Position numbers and translations under genes: made by a program | Part shown: piece by piece, positions 29,920-38,199 of the stretch | Numbering within the stretch: the first letter of the stretch is position 1 | Layout of the letters: each line of letters opens with the position of its first letter | The notes under the pieces: model-generated | Database searches by the model: none | Told to the model about the DNA's origin: nothing | The model's input: the letters and a program-made list of their open reading frames with translations, nothing else | Source: Mycetocola lacteus | Lineage (GTDB): Bacteria > Actinomycetota > Actinomycetes > Actinomycetales > Microbacteriaceae | Length of the DNA: 38,288 bases | Direction: 5' to 3' | NCBI RefSeq assembly: GCF_003667575.1 | Contig: NZ_RCUY01000017.1 | Coordinates: forward strand, 1 to 38,288

Positions 29920-32900
29920 ATGGCCGATCGCACCCCCGCCACCGACACCGACTACGACCGTCTCGCACGAGAGTCCGTAGCCCTTGCCCGGGAATGGGTG
30001 CTGCGTGCTGCAAACGCCCCGATCCGTCCCGAGGCCGCGCGCGCCGAGGCGCTGCACGGTGATCCCGGGGTACTGGCCCTGGTCACGCACCTGCTGGATG
30101 ACGTGGTGCGCCCCGAGGGCGGTTTTGTTGCCGGTGCCGCGCTCGCCGCGCTGAACGTGCCGACCCCCGAGGGCTCCCCGGTTCCGGCGCAGCCAGCCGG
30201 GACCGATGCGGCCCCCGTGGTGGAACCCGTCCCCTCGCTGACCGCCCGCCAGCGCACGGCCCTGCGGGTGGGTGCGCTGCTGGGACCGGGGCTGCCCGCG
30301 TTGACCCTCCCCAGCGTGCGCAAGCTCACCCGCGAACTCACCGAACACCTGGTGATCGAGGCCCCCGATACCGAACTGAGGGAGCGGTTTGCGGCGATCC
30401 GCACCCAGGGGGTTCAGCTGGGTGTGCTGCCGATGGGTACCGCGGTCCTGGGGGACGACGGTGCCGCCCGCGCGTTGGATCGCGTCTCGACCCTCGCCCA
30501 CCGCGATGATGTGGATCGTGTCAGCGTGCGTGTGAGCGACCTGGTCACCAATGCTTCCCCGTGGGCCTTTGAGCCAGCCCTTGAGATGGTCACCGCCCGG
30601 GTGGGGGCTCTCGTGGCCTCGGCTTCCCGAAGTGCCGGCACCCTGGTGGAGCTGGTTGTTGAGGACTATCGCGAGCTGGATCTCACCCAGGCGGTCCTGA
30701 TCCGTCTGCTCGCCGATCCGGCCCTGCGCGCCTACCCGCTGAGCATCGCCCTGCCGGTTTCGCTCCCGGACGTGCTGGAGAGCGTGACCACGCTCTCGGA
30801 TCACGCGAGCGCCCGCGTGGCCGCCGGCGGTGCCCCGTTGGGGATCCGACTGAGTGCAGGGGACCGGGTCCCGGATGAGCGGGTCACCGCAACCCTCACC
30901 GGCTGGCCGGTGGCGACCTATCCCACCGTGCAGGAGGCCGAGGCCAACCTCTTCCGAGTGCTCTCCTGGGTGTGCACCCCCGAGCGGATGCACGCCCTGC
31001 GGGTGTGCGTCTCGGTCCCGAACCTGTTTGATCTGGCTTTCACCCTGCTGCTGGCTGCCGAGCGCGGCGTGAGTGATGCGCTGGAATACGCCCTGCCGCT
31101 GGGGGTTCTGCCGCGCTACACCGGCCTGTTGCAGACGGTGCTTGGCCGGCTGACCCTGCTGGCACCGGTGGTGGCCGATAAGCAGCTCGCGGATGCGGGG
31201 GAGTACCTGGTGCGTACCCTGCGCGAGTTTGAGGACGATGGCTTCCTGGGAGCCTCCAGCCAGCTGGTTGCCGACCCGGTTCTGCTTGATCGCGAAACCG
31301 AGCGCTTTCGCGCGGCCGTCCGTCAGCTGCGCACCGAACGTCGGCACCTGCCCGAGCCGCGTCGTACCCAGAACCGGGAGAGTGAGTGGAGTGTGGAGCC
31401 GCGGGCGGAGAGCGTCCAGCTGATCACCGATCAGCCCGAGGTTCCGGACTCCTTCAACCTGCCCACCGAGGCGCTGACGCGCACCCCGGTGGAGGAGGTG
31501 GGGATGACCGAGCAGGTGTTGCGCCTGTCCCGGCACGCTCAGCCCGAGTCGCCGTTTGACTCGGTCAGGATCTTTGACTCGACCACCATCGCCCCGACCG
31601 TGCAGACCGCTCACGGCGCACCCGGCTTTGGCCTGGCCCCGGACACCGACCCGTCCCTGGCCGCCAACCGGGCCTGGGCGAACCGGATCCGGGCACGAGC
31701 GGTCGAGAGCACCCTGGGGACCGAGACCATCGAGGCCGCGGCGATCCTGAACCCCGAGGAAATCGCCGTGGTGCTGGCCGATGCCGCCCGCGCCGCCTCC
31801 ACCGTGGTGCTGCGTGCGGCCGCCGATCGTGCGGCGCTGAGTCGCCGTATCGGTTTCGCGCTCGCCGCCAACCGCGACCGACTGCTGGAAATCGCCGTGC
31901 ACGAAACCGGCACCCTGCTGCCCGATGCCGACCGCGAAGTCAGCGATGCAATCGACCTCGCGCACTACTACGCCGCCACCTCCCGTGAACTCGACACCCT
32001 GCGTGGGGCTCGCTTTGCCGCCCCCGGTGTGATCGTGGTTGCCGGGTTCTCCGCCTCGCCGATCGCCGATCCCGCCGCCGGGGTCATCGCCGCGCTCGCC
32101 GTGGGCGCGGTGGTGCTGTTGCACCCTGCCCCGCACGCCCGCCGGAGTGCCGCGGTGCTGGCCGAGAGCCTGTGGGAGGCCGGAGTTTCCCGCGATCAAC
32201 TGCGCCTGGTGAACATCACCGATGCGGACACCGAGCGCGCCCTGATCATCCATCCGGTGGTCTCCCGGGTCCTGCTGCGCGGTGACCATGCCGCCGCAGA
32301 ACGGTACCTCGAGTGGAAGCCCGACCTGGACCTACGGGCCGAACTTCCCGGTAAAAACACGATCATCGTGATGCCCAGTGCGGATCTGGACCAGGCCGTT
32401 GCCCACATCGTGAGTGACGCGTTTGGTCACGCCGGTCAGCTGCGGGAGTCCGCCAGCCTGGTGATCGTGGTGGGTTCGGCCGCACGCAGCGAGCACTTCC
32501 GACACCAGCTCGTGGATGCCACCAACTCCCTGGTCTCGGGCCCGACCGAGGACCCCGCCACCACCCTGGCCCCGCTGTTTGGAGCGGCCTCTCCGGTGCT
32601 CGCCACGGCACTGGCCGATCTGCCCGGCGCCCAGAGCTGGCTGCTGGAACCCACCCCGCTGCCTGAGGACGGCCGACACTGGCGTCCCGGTATCCGCGAG
32701 GGCATCGAACATGGTGCCGACTTCCAGCGTCAGATCATTCAGGGACCCACCCTGGGAATCATGCGCGCCACCACGCTGCGTGAGGCCCTGCGCTATGTCA
32801 ACGCCACCGGTGGTGGACGCCAGGCCGCGCTGCACACCCGCGACGCCGAGGACCTGTCCGAGTGGCTGGACCGGATCGACGCCGGCTCGTTGCACGTCAA

Positions 32901-33663
32901 CCGGTCGATGACGGATCTGCGTGTGCAGCGTCAGCCCGGAACCGCCCACGGTGCCGCCCGCCGCGGTCCGGGTGCCGCCCCCGGCGGCCCCAACCACCTG
33001 ATTGCCCTGGGTGACTGGGTCCCCGATGCCGGAACCTCCAGCTCAACCCTGCACCTGCGCGGTCTTGATTCCCGTATTCGCGGACTCATCGAGGCAGCCC
33101 AGCCCGCGCTGAGCTATGACCGGTTCGACCTGCTGCGCCGCGCGGCGCTGTCCGACGCGATCGCCTGGGGGACGGGCTACGGCGCGATCCAGGACGCCTC
33201 CGAACTCGGGATCGAACGCAACCTGCTGCGCTACCGCAGCGTGCCGGTCGCGATTCGGGCAGGTGAGGACGCCGAACTGGGCGAGGTTCTCCGAGTCATC
33301 ATCGCCGCCCTTCGGGTGAAATCGGCGTTTACGGTGAGCCTCGCGGCCGGCGTTCCCGCCGGCGTACGCCAGGCCCTCGGCGGTCTCGGGGTCGTGATGT
33401 CGATTGAGAGCGACGCCGAGTGGATCGTTCGTCTGCTCGGCTCGGACACCCCGCCCTCCCGGGTACGACTGGTGGGCCCACTGCGTGCCGACCTTCGTAC
33501 CGAATTGATTCGTGTTGCCGGGGCCTCGGCCCCCACCGTTTTTGCCGGTGAGGTCACCGCATCGGGGCGCGTGGAGCTGCTGCACTACCTGCGGGAGCAG
33601 TCAATTTCGATTGCGGCTCATCGTTTCGGACGCCCGGATCCCTGGAGCGACGAGGTCCTCTAG
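29920..33663 (+). CDS. PutA-like bifunctional protein, both active sites degenerate
   Basis: The 1247-residue protein has the PutA layout: N-terminal helical part, proline dehydrogenase barrel (about 110-470), linker, aldehyde dehydrogenase domain (about 560-1040) and a C-terminal domain as in longer PutAs. Fold landmarks persist (VSVRVSDLVTNASPWAF, VEDYRELDLT, NLFDLAFTLLLAAERGV). In the barrel the RLVKGA motif reads RLSAGD (310-315), so the lysine is lost, and YLVRR reads YLVRT (429-433). In the dehydrogenase domain AGQKCS reads AGQLRES: Arg842 replaces the catalytic cysteine. The TGS block reads LRGDH, and the QPFGGWKRS loop is QPGTAHGAARR. Enzyme activity is therefore unlikely. The frame is intact over 3.7 kb, so the gene is maintained. 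The ATG has a leaderless promoter. No second putA is in the window. Confidence 0.88.
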   Translation: MADRTPATDTDYDRLARESVALAREWVLRAANAPIRPEAARAEALHGDPGVLALVTHLLDDVVRPEGGFVAGAALAALNVPTPEGSPVPAQPAGTDAAPVVEPVPSLTARQRTALRVGALLGPGLPALTLPSVRKLTRELTEHLVIEAPDTELRERFAAIRTQGVQLGVLPMGTAVLGDDGAARALDRVSTLAHRDDVDRVSVRVSDLVTNASPWAFEPALEMVTARVGALVASASRSAGTLVELVVEDYRELDLTQAVLIRLLADPALRAYPLSIALPVSLPDVLESVTTLSDHASARVAAGGAPLGIRLSAGDRVPDERVTATLTGWPVATYPTVQEAEANLFRVLSWVCTPERMHALRVCVSVPNLFDLAFTLLLAAERGVSDALEYALPLGVLPRYTGLLQTVLGRLTLLAPVVADKQLADAGEYLVRTLREFEDDGFLGASSQLVADPVLLDRETERFRAAVRQLRTERRHLPEPRRTQNRESEWSVEPRAESVQLITDQPEVPDSFNLPTEALTRTPVEEVGMTEQVLRLSRHAQPESPFDSVRIFDSTTIAPTVQTAHGAPGFGLAPDTDPSLAANRAWANRIRARAVESTLGTETIEAAAILNPEEIAVVLADAARAASTVVLRAAADRAALSRRIGFALAANRDRLLEIAVHETGTLLPDADREVSDAIDLAHYYAATSRELDTLRGARFAAPGVIVVAGFSASPIADPAAGVIAALAVGAVVLLHPAPHARRSAAVLAESLWEAGVSRDQLRLVNITDADTERALIIHPVVSRVLLRGDHAAAERYLEWKPDLDLRAELPGKNTIIVMPSADLDQAVAHIVSDAFGHAGQLRESASLVIVVGSAARSEHFRHQLVDATNSLVSGPTEDPATTLAPLFGAASPVLATALADLPGAQSWLLEPTPLPEDGRHWRPGIREGIEHGADFQRQIIQGPTLGIMRATTLREALRYVNATGGGRQAALHTRDAEDLSEWLDRIDAGSLHVNRSMTDLRVQRQPGTAHGAARRGPGAAPGGPNHLIALGDWVPDAGTSSSTLHLRGLDSRIRGLIEAAQPALSYDRFDLLRRAALSDAIAWGTGYGAIQDASELGIERNLLRYRSVPVAIRAGEDAELGEVLRVIIAALRVKSAFTVSLAAGVPAGVRQALGGLGVVMSIESDAEWIVRLLGSDTPPSRVRLVGPLRADLRTELIRVAGASAPTVFAGEVTASGRVELLHYLREQSISIAAHRFGRPDPWSDEVL

Positions 33664-33830
33664 CCTTCGGCCGCGGCGCTGGTCGGGGGCCCTGGAGCGA
33701 CGAGGTCCTCTAGCCCTCGGCCGCGGCGCTGTTCGAGGTTCCTGGAGCGACGAGGTCCTGGAGTCTTCGGCCGCGGCGCTGGTGGGGGGGTCCTGGAGCG
33801 ACGAGGTCCTGTAGTGACGAGGGCCGTTAG
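33641..33830 (+). repeat. 50-bp tandem repeat from the 3' end of the PutA-like gene
   Basis: Copies begin at 33641, 33691, 33741 and 33792 (periods 50, 50, 51); the last is partial. Each starts CCTGGAGCGACGAGGTCCT, and the first three continue with TCGGCCGCGGCGCT. The first copy codes the last residues PWSDEVL and the stop. The array fills the gap between this gene and the convergent GntR gene. Confidence 0.9.
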
Positions 33831-33838
33831 CCGTCGGA

Positions 33839-34195
33839 TCACACCTGTGTCAGTGTCGCCTCGAGCGTGTCACGCACCTGAGCATCGGTAACGCCCAGCT
33901 GACGCGCCCGGGTCACCAGCTCGCGGGTCAGCAGCTCGATCTGCTGGCGTGAGGAGTCTCCGGAGGCGGCAATCACCGATCCCGAGCGTCCACGGGTCTC
34001 GATGATCCCGTCCTCTTCGAGCCGGCGGTACGCCTTCGCCACGGTCCCCGCGGCAACCTCAAGCTCGGCCGCCAGCCCGCGCACCGTGGGAATTCGGGTG
34101 CCGGCGGGCAGGCTGCCATCCAGCGAACCGGCCACGATCTGCGCACGGATCTGCTCGAACGGAGGGGTCGGGTCCTGCGGGTCGATTCGCACCAT
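33839..34195 (-). CDS. GntR family transcriptional regulator (YhcF-like, short)
   Basis: The 118-residue protein has a complete winged helix: PPFEQIRAQIVAGSLDGSLP, PTVRGLAAELEVAAGTVAKAYRRLEEDG and IIETRGRSGSVIA. A short C-terminal helix pair (about 80-116) follows instead of an effector domain. This is the YhcF type, which usually regulates a neighbouring membrane or ABC transporter operon. The divergent neighbour here is a GT-C glycosyltransferase gene 84 bases away, the natural first target. The ATG at 34195 has TAGGCT six bases upstream, suggesting a leaderless mRNA. Its 3' end faces the tandem repeat array. Confidence 0.92.
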   Translation of the reverse strand: MVRIDPQDPTPPFEQIRAQIVAGSLDGSLPAGTRIPTVRGLAAELEVAAGTVAKAYRRLEEDGIIETRGRSGSVIAASGDSSRQQIELLTRELVTRARQLGVTDAQVRDTLEATLTQV

Positions 34196-34201
34196 GCCGA
34201 A

Positions 34202-34207
34202 AGCCTA
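34202..34207 (-). promoter_or_regulatory. -10 box of leaderless GntR gene
   Basis: TAGGCT on the minus strand is followed by TTCGGC and ATG. Confidence 0.45.
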
Positions 34208-34267
34208 GCCGGTGGCCGCGCCGCGCGGGGGAATTCGCCGCACAGTGCCCTCCCAGTCATGATCCCC

Positions 34268-34273
34268 GACAAT
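34268..34273 (+). promoter_or_regulatory. candidate -10 box of GT-C gene 1
   Basis: GACAAT lies exactly six bases before the ATG at 34280. The first base departs from the TANNNT pattern. Confidence 0.3.
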
Positions 34274-34279
34274 GGAACA

Positions 34280-35779
34280 ATGGGGACCGTTATGCCTGCC
34301 ACGTTAGCGCGCGTTCCGCGCACCGTTTTTGCCCTCACCGTGGGTGTGATTGCCGCACTCATCAGCATGATCGGCTCCGCCGGCGCCAGCTACTGGGGGG
34401 ATGAGGCCGCGAGCGTGATGTCCGCGACCCGTCCGCTGCACACCCTCTGGCCGGTCCTCGGCAACGTGGATGCGGTCCACGGCCTGTACTACGTGTTCCT
34501 GCACGGCTGGATCGACATTTTTGGGGCGAGTGAGTTCTCCACCCGGTTCCCCTCCGCCCTTGCGGTGGGGGCGGCGGCCACCGGTCTGGTTTTGCTTGTG
34601 TGGCGGATGCACGGTCCGCGCCTGGCCATTGCCGCTGGACTGATCTTCGCGATCCTGCCCCGCGTCACCAACATCGGCAGCGAGGCGCGTGGATACGCGA
34701 TCGCCGTCGCCGGTGTGGTGTGGGTGGTTTACGGCCTGGTGTGCCTGCTGGAGTCCTCCAAAAAGCACCGCGGGCTGTGGTGGCTGTGGGCCGTGGGCCT
34801 GGCCATCACCTCCACGGTGTTCATGTACTCGCTGCTGATCCTCCCGGTGGTGGGCCTCTGGCTGCTGCTGGATCCCGCCCGTGGCGCGCGCCTCTGGCGC
34901 ACCGTGCGATACGGGGCTCTCGCCGCCGCGCTCAGCCTGCCGATCATCGCGATCGGGTTTTTGGAGCGTGGCCAGATCGAGTTCCTCGGCAATCGTCCGC
35001 CCGGGGTGAACGGCGTGCTGGTCACCCAGTGGTTTGGCAACATCAACCTGGCGATTATCGCCTGGGCACTGATCCTGGTGGCCATCGTCAACATCGTCCT
35101 GCGGATGATCGCCAAGGCGGACGTGCGCCTGCCCCTGCTGGCCCTGATCTGGACCGTGCTGCCCCCGGTCATCCTCGGCCTGATCAGCATCTTCTCGCCG
35201 AGCTATTCACAGCGCTACCTGAGCATGTGTACCCCGGCCGTGGCGATCCTGATCGCCTGGGGTATTCGCTCCATCGCGGTGCGCCTGCAGCCCAAGCTGT
35301 TCGGGCAGATCCTCGGGGTTGCGCTGGTGCTGTCCCTGGCGGTAACCGGATACTCCTCGTATGCCGCGCAGCGCGGACCCCACGGTAAGGACGGCAGCGA
35401 CCTGCGCCAGATCGCCGAAACCATCGGCGCGCACGCCAAGCCGGGAGACGCGGTGGTATTCAACGGCGATATCCGTCCCTCACGCAAGCCCCGCCTGGCG
35501 CTGCGACTCTACCCCGAGGACTTCACCGGGATCCTGGATCCGGGCCTGAAGAAGTCCTATGTCAAGACCGCACACCTGTGGGATGAAACCTACGACGCGG
35601 ACAAGACCACGGTCCCCACGGGGGTCGACACCGTCTGGTACGTCATCAGCGGGCCGGATAAAATCAAGCGCGAGAAGGCCGATCTGGCCCACCTCAAAGA
35701 CCAGGGTTTTGACGTGGTGGACAAGACCACGCTCAAGCGCAGCTGGGTCCTTCAGCTGGAACGCGCCGACGCACATTAG
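34280..35779 (+). CDS. GT-C (family 39-like) glycosyltransferase, paralogue 1
   Basis: The 499-residue polytopic membrane protein has about nine to eleven hydrophobic segments and an extracytoplasmic C-terminal domain (from about 380). The first loop carries ASYWGDEAASVMSA, with the Asp-Glu pair required in GT39/ArnT-type enzymes, then GLYYVFLHGWIDIFGASEFSTRFPSAL. RVTNIGSEARGYA follows in the third loop. Such enzymes use polyprenyl-phosphate sugars, here probably mannose, to glycosylate lipids or proteins outside the membrane. The protein is clearly paralogous to the gene at 36635. The start is either ATG 34280, with GACAAT six bases upstream, or ATG 34292, which has GGGGA five bases upstream. 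Confidence 0.88.
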   Translation: MGTVMPATLARVPRTVFALTVGVIAALISMIGSAGASYWGDEAASVMSATRPLHTLWPVLGNVDAVHGLYYVFLHGWIDIFGASEFSTRFPSALAVGAAATGLVLLVWRMHGPRLAIAAGLIFAILPRVTNIGSEARGYAIAVAGVVWVVYGLVCLLESSKKHRGLWWLWAVGLAITSTVFMYSLLILPVVGLWLLLDPARGARLWRTVRYGALAAALSLPIIAIGFLERGQIEFLGNRPPGVNGVLVTQWFGNINLAIIAWALILVAIVNIVLRMIAKADVRLPLLALIWTVLPPVILGLISIFSPSYSQRYLSMCTPAVAILIAWGIRSIAVRLQPKLFGQILGVALVLSLAVTGYSSYAAQRGPHGKDGSDLRQIAETIGAHAKPGDAVVFNGDIRPSRKPRLALRLYPEDFTGILDPGLKKSYVKTAHLWDETYDADKTTVPTGVDTVWYVISGPDKIKREKADLAHLKDQGFDVVDKTTLKRSWVLQLERADAH

Positions 35780-35825
35780 CGGCGGAAATCGTGAGTTGCC
35801 GCGATTTGCGGTGATACTGGTGTCC

Positions 35826-35862
35826 GGGGGTTTTCTTCGGATCCCCCAATTTTTGATTTTTT
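35826..35862 (+). terminator. candidate terminator or attenuator before the PPM synthase
   Basis: A five-bp G/C stem (35826-35830 with 35843-35847) is followed by AATTTTTGATTTTTT. It may end the upstream gene. If GATACT (35813-35818) is the -10 box of the next gene, it would instead sit in that gene's leader and act as an attenuator. Confidence 0.45.
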
Positions 35863-35880
35863 AACCCTGAAGGAGCACGG

Positions 35881-36627
35881 ATGTCCGTCCGGACCGTCGT
35901 CATCATCCCGACCTACAACGAGCTGGTGAATCTCCCGCTGATTGTGGGCCGTGTGCGCGCGGCAACCCCCGAGGTCGACATCCTCGTGGTGGATGACAAC
36001 TCCCCGGATGGCACCGGAACCCTGGCCGATGAGATGGCCGCCGCAGACTCCCACATCCACGTGCTGCACCGTACCGGCAAGGAGGGCCTCGGCGCCGCGT
36101 ATAAGGCCGGGTTCGCCTGGGGCTTCGAGCACGGCTACGAGCGGATGATCGAGATGGATGCGGATGGATCCCACCAGCCCGAGCAGCTCCCCGCGATGCT
36201 GGCCAAGGCCGATGAGGGTGTGGACCTGGTCATCGGGTCGCGCTATGTGCCCGGCGGCAAGGTTGAGAACTGGCCGCTGCACCGCCTGATCCTCTCCCGC
36301 GGCGGCAGCACCTATGCCCGGATCATGCTGAAGCTTCCGGCTAAGGACGTCACCGGTGGGTACCGCGTGTTTAGCGCTCACGCGCTGCGCGAACTGCATC
36401 TGGAGGATGTCCAGAGCGCCGGCTACAACTTCCAGGTCGACATGCTCTGGCACGCACACCGCGCCGGGCTCTCGATCGCCGAGGTGCCGATCACCTTCGT
36501 CGAGCGGGTGCATGGCCGCTCCAAGATGAGCGGCAACATCGTGTTTGAGGCCATGTGGCGGGTCACCGTTTGGGGCTTCTCCGAGCGCTTTGGTCAGGGT
36601 CGCGCCGCGCGCCGCGCCGCCAACTAA
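35881..36627 (+). CDS. polyprenol monophosphomannose synthase (GT2)
   Basis: The 248-residue enzyme transfers mannose from GDP-mannose to polyprenol phosphate. It is the soluble catalytic domain of the actinobacterial Ppm1 type without the fused acyltransferase-like half. It has VVIIPTYNE (6-14), VVDDNSPDGTG with the metal-binding Asp38/Asp39, EMDADGSHQPEQLP (the DAD/HQPE block of DPM synthases), DLVIGSRYVPGG and DVTGGYRVF. There is no C-terminal membrane helix, as in bacterial Dpm1-type enzymes. AAGGAG stands five bases before the ATG at 35881. The next gene begins seven bases after its stop, so the two are coupled, and the flanking paralogous GT-C genes are the likely users of its product. 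Confidence 0.94.
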   Translation: MSVRTVVIIPTYNELVNLPLIVGRVRAATPEVDILVVDDNSPDGTGTLADEMAAADSHIHVLHRTGKEGLGAAYKAGFAWGFEHGYERMIEMDADGSHQPEQLPAMLAKADEGVDLVIGSRYVPGGKVENWPLHRLILSRGGSTYARIMLKLPAKDVTGGYRVFSAHALRELHLEDVQSAGYNFQVDMLWHAHRAGLSIAEVPITFVERVHGRSKMSGNIVFEAMWRVTVWGFSERFGQGRAARRAAN

Positions 36628-36634
36628 CCTCCTC

Positions 36635-38146
36635 ATGCGAGTGCCCGTGGCTACTCGGCACCTCCTGACCGCGATTGGTCTGGGCGTGCTGGCCACGGGC
36701 ATTTCTGCGTTCCGCTCGGGCACCCCGTCGTTTTGGGCGGATGAGTTTGCCAGCGTGCTGGCTGCCCGGCGCTCGCTCCCACAACTGGTTGAGCTCTTCG
36801 GGCACGTGGATATCGTGCACGGTGTCTACTACCTGCTGCTGCGGGTATGGACCGATGTGTTTGGGATCAGCGAGTTTGCCGTGCGCTTCCCCTCGGCCCT
36901 GGCCATCGGTGCCGCGGCCGCCGGGCTCTGGATGCTGGTTGCCCGGCTGTCCCGGCCCGGAATCGCGACCCTGGCCACACTGATCTTCGCGATTCTGCCC
37001 CGCGTCACCCTGATCGGAACCGAGGGCCGCGGCTTCGCGCTGGCCCTGGCGCTGCTGGTGTGGGCGATCCTGGCGCTGGTGGTGCTGGTGGAGCGACCGA
37101 CGGTGCGCCGACGCGACTGGGTCTGGTGGTCGGTGCTGGTGTCCGCGGGGATCGCGGTCTTTATGTATGCCCTGCTGGTATGGATCGCGGTGTTTGCCTG
37201 GGTGTGGTGGGTGCATCGCGAAAAGCTGGGCACTCTGCTGCGTTTTGGTGCCCTGTCAGTGGCGATCGCCTCACCGGTTGTCATCGGCGGGATCCTGCAG
37301 GCGGGGCAGATCGGCTGGGTGGACAACGCCGGTATCTCGTTGGAGTCGGTTTTTGTCACCCTGTGGTTCGGCTCACCGTTCCTGGCAGGTGCCGCCTGGG
37401 CGCTGATGCTCTGCGCGGGAATCTTGGTGCCGACCGCGCTGCGCTCCCATGGGGGAGGGCCCGAGCGGGCACTCCTGTTACTCGCGACCGGCTGGGCGCT
37501 GGGCCCGCCGCTGCTGCTTCTGCTGGTGAGTGTCGTGTACCCCACCTTTGTTCCGCGCTATCTGGCGCTGGGCACCCCGGCCGTCGCGATTCTCATTGCG
37601 CTGGGTATTTCGACGGCGATCCGGTTCGTCCTGCGCCCGTTCATCGGGCCCGCGGGAACGGTGCCGGCGCGCTCGCACGTGCCGACGGTGATTCTGGGAA
37701 GCCTGGCCGTGCTGCTGGTCGGAGCGCTCGCGTTGCCCGGCTATCTGGATCAGCGTGCACCCCTGGCCAAGGGATCAGACGCCCGGCAGGTGGCCGAATA
37801 CATCGGTGCCCACGCACGGCCGGGGGAGAGCATCGTATTCGACCTGGATCGGAACCCGGGTGCGAGCCCGCGGCGCGGGCTCAGCGTGTACCCGGAGCAC
37901 TATGCGGGGTTGCGCACCCCCGGGGTGGTTCATACCCACCTCGAGCTCGGTGGGTTTAACGATGAGGTGCTTCCGGTGGCCGATACGGTGATCGACCCGG
38001 AGTCCCGCGTGCTCTGGCTGGTTGTGACGCAGCCGCAGCGGGAGCGACGCGCCCAACAGAACATCGCCGCACTGGCCGCCCAGGGTTTTTCACCTGCCGG
38101 GGAGCACATCCTCGGTCGCAGCGTCGTTGTTGAGCTGCGACGCTGA
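36635..38146 (+). CDS. GT-C (family 39-like) glycosyltransferase, paralogue 2
   Basis: The 503-residue polytopic membrane protein is a paralogue of the one at 34280. The blocks line up one to one: PSFWADEFASVLAARRSL, GVYYLLLRVWTDVFGISEF, RFPSALAIGAAAAG, IFAILPRVTLIGTEGRGFAL, and a C-terminal extracytoplasmic part with QRAPLAKGSDARQVAEYIG matching the QRGPHGKDGSDLRQIAETIG region of the other. The Asp-Glu pair in the first loop is present. It would use polyprenyl-phosphate mannose made by the adjacent synthase. The ATG at 36635 begins seven bases after that gene's stop, with no ribosome site of its own, so it depends on coupling. Confidence 0.88.
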   Translation: MRVPVATRHLLTAIGLGVLATGISAFRSGTPSFWADEFASVLAARRSLPQLVELFGHVDIVHGVYYLLLRVWTDVFGISEFAVRFPSALAIGAAAAGLWMLVARLSRPGIATLATLIFAILPRVTLIGTEGRGFALALALLVWAILALVVLVERPTVRRRDWVWWSVLVSAGIAVFMYALLVWIAVFAWVWWVHREKLGTLLRFGALSVAIASPVVIGGILQAGQIGWVDNAGISLESVFVTLWFGSPFLAGAAWALMLCAGILVPTALRSHGGGPERALLLLATGWALGPPLLLLLVSVVYPTFVPRYLALGTPAVAILIALGISTAIRFVLRPFIGPAGTVPARSHVPTVILGSLAVLLVGALALPGYLDQRAPLAKGSDARQVAEYIGAHARPGESIVFDLDRNPGASPRRGLSVYPEHYAGLRTPGVVHTHLELGGFNDEVLPVADTVIDPESRVLWLVVTQPQRERRAQQNIAALAAQGFSPAGEHILGRSVVVELRR

Positions 38147-38147
38147 T

Positions 38148-38186
38148 CCGCGGATTTCCGCGGGAGTGGCCTGGCGACACGCCACT
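38148..38186 (+). terminator. weak terminator-like hairpins at the end of the GT-C operon
   Basis: A 6-bp CCGCGG stem (38148-38153 with 38158-38163) and a second stem AGTGGC/GCCACT (38165-38170 with 38181-38186) follow the last stop. Neither has a T run, so termination is uncertain. Confidence 0.3.
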
Positions 38187-38199
38187 ATTCGGGCCCGAT

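Noticed and set aside
29791..32289. 832-codon open frame antisense to the PutA-like gene
   Set aside because: It is a GC-rich shadow with a Gly/Gln/His/Arg-rich translation and no domain. The PutA frame continues well beyond it.
29920..33663. Ordinary active proline dehydrogenase/P5C dehydrogenase
   Set aside because: The catalytic cysteine position is Arg842 and the RLVKGA and YLVRR motifs are altered, so activity cannot be assumed from overall similarity.
33512..33814. Small plus-strand frame of about 100 codons over the tandem repeats
   Set aside because: It arises from reading the repeat and the PutA 3' end in another frame. There is no ribosome site and no domain.
33641..33830. CRISPR-like array
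   Set aside because: The 50-base units are contiguous, the variable parts are only 6-10 bases and similar to one another, there are no cas genes, and the first unit is the end of a protein-coding gene.
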